Shown here in pieces: positions 7,746 through 10,540 of a stretch of 10,540 nucleotides of DNA. The notes under the pieces are model-generated. The model was not told where the DNA came from. It saw only the letters and a list, made by a program, of their open reading frames with translations, and ran no database searches. The stretch's first letter is position 1, and the number at the start of each line of letters is the position of its first letter. The position numbers were made by a program, and so were the translations under genes. This stretch comes from Anaerolineales bacterium (lineage in GTDB: Bacteria > Chloroflexota > Anaerolineae > Anaerolineales > Villigracilaceae), in contig JAEURE010000068.1 in assembly GCA_016789485.1 (NCBI GenBank), forward strand, positions 1-10,540. The letters run 5' to 3'.

Positions 7746-9302
7746 ATGTCTAATAATTTGATCGGAAAAACTATCAGTAAACGATATGTTGTCGAGGAAA
7801 TGCTGGGACAGGGAGGGATGTCCGCAGTGTATAAAGGCACTGACCCCAACCTGAAGCGAGTGGTTGCGATCAAGGTCATCCACTCTCACTTATCAAATAA
7901 TCCTGATTTCGTCCAAAGATTTGAAGAGGAAGCTGCGGCAGTGGCGCAATTACGTCACCACGGGATCATTCAAGTGTATGATTTCAACCGCGATGACGAC
8001 CTTTATTATATGGTGCTCGAGTTTGTGCCCGGGGAGACGCTTCAAGATCATCTAAAAAGACTCAATGATAGCGGGCGGAGGCTTTCATCTCAAACTGCCA
8101 TTGAGTACATGGCAAATATCTGCGATGCTGTGGATTATGCTCACCAGCGTGGAATGATTCATCGCGATATCAAACCAGCCAATCTCATGCTTACCACAAC
8201 GGGCCAGGTCATTTTGATGGATTTCGGCATTGCCAAGATTGTCGGTGGAACGCGTCATACTGCGACCGGAGCGGTTGTGGGAACTGCGATGTATATGTCG
8301 CCCGAACAGATCAAGGGAGAACAACCAGATCGCCGCACGGATATTTATTCCCTGGGCGTGACCTTGTTTGAAATGGTCAGCGGCCGCCCGCCTTTTGACG
8401 CCAATTCGGCCATGACTCTGATGATGATGCATATTAATGATCCGGTGCCAAACGTGAAAAGCCTCAACCCTGATGTGCCGGATGCTCTGGTTGCAGTCAT
8501 CAACAAAGCGCTTGCGAAAGACCCGAATAACCGGTACCAGACTGCTGCGCAAATGGCGGCCGCCCTGCGAAACGCGCTTTCGACAGGCTCCACTTCTCCC
8601 AATGCCACCATGATGGAAGATGCGACATTGATGAAGCAGGCGCGCGGAACAACCATAGAGAAACCTTATGCTGGGACATACGTCGAAAGCACGCCTATCG
8701 TTCCCGGAAGAGGAACGATGGTTGAGAATTCTGCGCCAAGCTCCATGTACGCAACTCCGGTTGCTCCGGCCGCCCCAAAACGAAAAACTTCGAAGGTGCT
8801 GCCCATCATTGTTGCAGTAGTTATTGGCTTGCTTTGTCTTACTGGTGGGGGGATTTTTGTGGCAAGCCAGCTCTTGGGCAGTCCTGCTCCAACCGCAACT
8901 GTTGCTGTAATTGCGACAGATACTCAACCCGTACTCGTAGCCCCTGTCGCAACAGAGGCTCCAACTGAAACAGCGATTCCATTAACTGCGACGCCTTCAG
9001 GTCCGTACGTGGTTATTACCGGGATCAGGGTTGAAGGAAATCTATATGCAGTGGATTATGAAGTTCACAACTTCACCGACTCACTGCACGTCCATATCTT
9101 TTTCAATACCGTTCCGCCGGATCAAGCAGGCTCTCCCGGTTCTGGTCCGTGGAAGTTGACATGGGGTGCCTATGGAAACCCGCCATTCACACAATATACG
9201 CTTGCTAACCGTCCGGCGAATGCAACGCAAATGTGCGCACTCGTGGCAAATTCGAATCACTCGATTCAGCCAAATACTGGAAATTGCGTGGATTTGCCTT
9301 AG
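7746..9302 (+). CDS. Transmembrane serine/threonine protein kinase (PknB-like) with extracytoplasmic C-terminal domain
   Basis: Hanks-type kinase that phosphorylates Ser/Thr in the cytoplasm and could sense an outside signal. The ATG at 7746 has AGGAG (7736-7740) 5 bases upstream; an in-frame start at 7719 adds nine residues without a better site. Kinase domain about 12-275: glycine loop LGQGGMSAVY (20-29), Lys43 in VVAIK, HRDIKPAN with catalytic Asp141, DFG with Asp159, and GTAMYMSPEQ. A Thr-rich juxtamembrane stretch (280-350) has repeated T-x-x-E motifs. One membrane helix covers 353-377, then a Thr/Pro linker. A roughly 100-residue outer domain from Gly419 includes RVEGNLYAVDYEVHNF, HVHIFFNTVPPDQAG and two Cys in ATQMCALVANSNHS and TGNCVDLP. 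This is not the PASTA repeat of PknB. It follows the FHA transporter and lipoprotein on the same strand, which points to the FHA domains as targets. All catalytic residues are present. Confidence 0.94.
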   Translation: MSNNLIGKTISKRYVVEEMLGQGGMSAVYKGTDPNLKRVVAIKVIHSHLSNNPDFVQRFEEEAAAVAQLRHHGIIQVYDFNRDDDLYYMVLEFVPGETLQDHLKRLNDSGRRLSSQTAIEYMANICDAVDYAHQRGMIHRDIKPANLMLTTTGQVILMDFGIAKIVGGTRHTATGAVVGTAMYMSPEQIKGEQPDRRTDIYSLGVTLFEMVSGRPPFDANSAMTLMMMHINDPVPNVKSLNPDVPDALVAVINKALAKDPNNRYQTAAQMAAALRNALSTGSTSPNATMMEDATLMKQARGTTIEKPYAGTYVESTPIVPGRGTMVENSAPSSMYATPVAPAAPKRKTSKVLPIIVAVVIGLLCLTGGGIFVASQLLGSPAPTATVAVIATDTQPVLVAPVATEAPTETAIPLTATPSGPYVVITGIRVEGNLYAVDYEVHNFTDSLHVHIFFNTVPPDQAGSPGSGPWKLTWGAYGNPPFTQYTLANRPANATQMCALVANSNHSIQPNTGNCVDLP

Positions 9303-9344
9303 TGAGTGTCTGAAAAGTCAATACGCATCACGCGCAATCCTAGT

Positions 9345-9386
9345 AATACACAAAGGCGCGGAGCTAGCTCCGCGCCTTTGTGTATT
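9345..9386. terminator. Perfect 42-bp palindrome, probable intrinsic terminator
   Basis: The left arm (9345-9365) and right arm (9366-9386) are exact reverse complements of 21 bases, with a GC-rich core (GGCGCGGAGCT) and no unpaired spacer. RNA would form a very stable hairpin with a loop of about 4 bases, followed by a short TTTT tract (9385-9388, partly in the stem). It starts 42 bases after the kinase stop and probably ends the operon. The T tract is short, so it may instead act as a 3' RNA-stabilising hairpin. Confidence 0.75.
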
Positions 9387-9407
9387 TTAAATCCAGACGC
9401 AATCTCT

Positions 9408-9413
9408 TATAAT
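9408..9413 (+). promoter_or_regulatory. -10 element of a probable leaderless promoter
   Basis: A perfect TATAAT ends 7 bases before the ATG at 9421, so transcription would begin at or next to the start codon. No Shine-Dalgarno-like sequence is present before the ATG, which fits a leaderless mRNA. The -35 position (about 9385-9390, TTTTAA) is poor and overlaps the end of the terminator palindrome. Confidence 0.5.
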
Positions 9414-9420
9414 TGTCTTT

Positions 9421-10540
9421 ATGTATGGTCTAGAACAACACTTCTTGCTGGATCCCTCTATTACCTTTTTGAACCACGGCTCGTTTGGAGCATCCCCAAA
9501 AGATGTTTTTGAGGCGTACCAGAACTGGCAATTACGCCTTGAGCGCCAACCTGTCCTTTTTCTTGGCCGCGAACTTGACAACCTTTTGAGTGATTCTCGT
9601 AAAGTTCTCGGAGATTACCTTAATGCTGATGTTGATGACCTTGTCTATATACCCAATGCCACACACGGAGTAAATATCGTAGCTCATTCCCTGCAACTAA
9701 AGCAAGGGGACGAAGTTCTATCTACCGACCATGAATACGGAGCGTGTGATTACGCCTGGGATTTCATCTGCGGCAAAGTGGATGCAAAATATATTCATCA
9801 GCCGATTGCCCTACCTGTTCATTCTGAAGAAGAGATCATTAACCAGTTTTGGAAGGGGGGCACAGGAAAAACGAGGGTGATTTACTTAAGCCATATTACA
9901 TCTCCGACTGCATTGCGGATGCCCGTAGTGCAGATTTGCAAGCGCGCAAAACAAGCGGGAATACTCACTGTTATTGACGCAGCACATGCGCCAGGCCAAA
10001 TCCCGGTCGATCTTCGCGCAATGGATGCTGATATTGTTTTTGGTAATTGTCATAAGTGGATGCTTAATGTAAAGGGTTCTGCTTTTTTATATGTTCGGCG
10101 CGAGTTACAGGATCTGATTGAGCCGTTGATCGTAAGTTGGGGCTACAACTCGAATGTTGAGACAACCACAGGGTCGCGTTTTGTTGATATTTTACAATGG
10201 ACGGGTACAAAAGATCCTGCCGCCGCGTTAACGGTTCCTACTGCAATCCAATTCATGCAGAAGCATAATTGGGCAGATGTGCGCAGGGAATGTCATCTGC
10301 TGCTTTGCCAGGCGATTGAACGGATTTGTGATCTGACCAATATGTCTCCCTTGTATCCGCTCGATTCTGATTTTTACAGTCAAATGGGAATTGCCCCGCT
10401 TCCCTCATTAAACCTTGCTGTGCTCAAACGCCGTTTGTATGATGAATATAAAATAGAGGTGCCTCTGATCCAATGGCAGGACAAGCAATTTGTCCGTATT
10501 TCAGTGCAAGGGTACAATTCTCAGAAAGATATCGAGGCAT
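9421..10540 (+). CDS. PLP-dependent class V aminotransferase, isopenicillin-N-epimerase-like (partial, runs off right edge)
   Basis: Fold-type I PLP enzyme. I translated it directly from the DNA: 373 codons are open to the window end. The N-terminus MYGLEQHFLLDPSITFLNHG is the usual opening of this family (FLNHGSFGASP), which supports the ATG at 9421. Further marks are LERQPVLFLGRELD, NATHGVNIVAHSL, DHEYGACDYAW, LSHITSPTALRMPV, VIDAAHAPGQIPVDL (Asp186 near the PLP pyridine nitrogen, His189) and NCHKWML with the Schiff-base Lys212. The late segment ISVQGYN matches the typical C-terminal RIS-x-x-x-YN, so only some 10-30 residues are missing. Members include CefD and cysteine-desulfurase-like enzymes. 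In bacteria without beta-lactam pathways the substrate is usually unknown, so the name indicates homology rather than activity. It appears separately transcribed from the kinase operon. Confidence 0.9.
   Translation, partial: MYGLEQHFLLDPSITFLNHGSFGASPKDVFEAYQNWQLRLERQPVLFLGRELDNLLSDSRKVLGDYLNADVDDLVYIPNATHGVNIVAHSLQLKQGDEVLSTDHEYGACDYAWDFICGKVDAKYIHQPIALPVHSEEEIINQFWKGGTGKTRVIYLSHITSPTALRMPVVQICKRAKQAGILTVIDAAHAPGQIPVDLRAMDADIVFGNCHKWMLNVKGSAFLYVRRELQDLIEPLIVSWGYNSNVETTTGSRFVDILQWTGTKDPAAALTVPTAIQFMQKHNWADVRRECHLLLCQAIERICDLTNMSPLYPLDSDFYSQMGIAPLPSLNLAVLKRRLYDEYKIEVPLIQWQDKQFVRISVQGYNSQKDIEA

Noticed and set aside
8085..8927. 280-aa open frame on the minus strand inside the kinase gene
   Set aside because: It is an antisense shadow of a kinase with all catalytic motifs, has odd composition (many Cys, His, Arg) and no recognisable domain.
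1..10540. CRISPR array, tRNA, rRNA, insertion sequence or phage genes
   Set aside because: No regularly spaced repeats, RNA-gene sequences, transposase motifs or terminal inverted repeats were seen.

Overview
The window looks like part of a Chloroflexota (Anaerolineae-type) chromosome. This is inferred from gene content and style: moderate GC, Thr/Pro-rich linkers, a short Cys-anchored lipoprotein, and a membrane Ser/Thr kinase next to FHA-domain proteins. No marker gene is present, so the taxonomic call is tentative.

Left region (1-3199, minus strand): the 5' part of a modular type I polyketide synthase. The domain order is fatty acyl-AMP ligase (FAAL), acyl carrier protein (ACP), then a ketosynthase (KS) that runs off the left edge. 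A single extra base at 977-979 breaks the reading frame just inside the KS. Beyond the break the KS reads cleanly to the window edge with its Cys-His-His triad intact. A 265-bp divergent intergenic region (3200-3464) carries a good sigma70-type promoter for the rightward genes.

Centre (3465-9302, plus strand): three same-strand genes. The first encodes a 1076-aa ABC exporter with three N-terminal FHA domains, an ABCG-like ATPase and six predicted membrane segments. Six bases later comes a 319-aa lipoprotein with a jelly-roll-like domain. After an 84-bp gap comes a 518-aa transmembrane Ser/Thr kinase with a C-terminal extracytoplasmic domain. FHA domains bind phosphothreonine, so the set reads as a kinase-controlled exporter with an outer-surface partner. 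The nearest known parallel is the mycobacterial PknF/Rv1747 pair. The transporter's outer loop and the lipoprotein both contain a proline-rich stretch followed by a charged helix, which suggests they contact each other. The substrate is unknown. A lipid or polyketide made by the divergent FAAL-PKS is a reasonable guess and no more. A 42-bp perfect palindrome after the kinase gene is the likely terminator.

Right region (9421-10540, plus strand): a PLP-dependent class V aminotransferase of the isopenicillin-N-epimerase-like family, cut by the right edge. A perfect TATAAT lies only 7 bases before its ATG, so the mRNA is probably leaderless.
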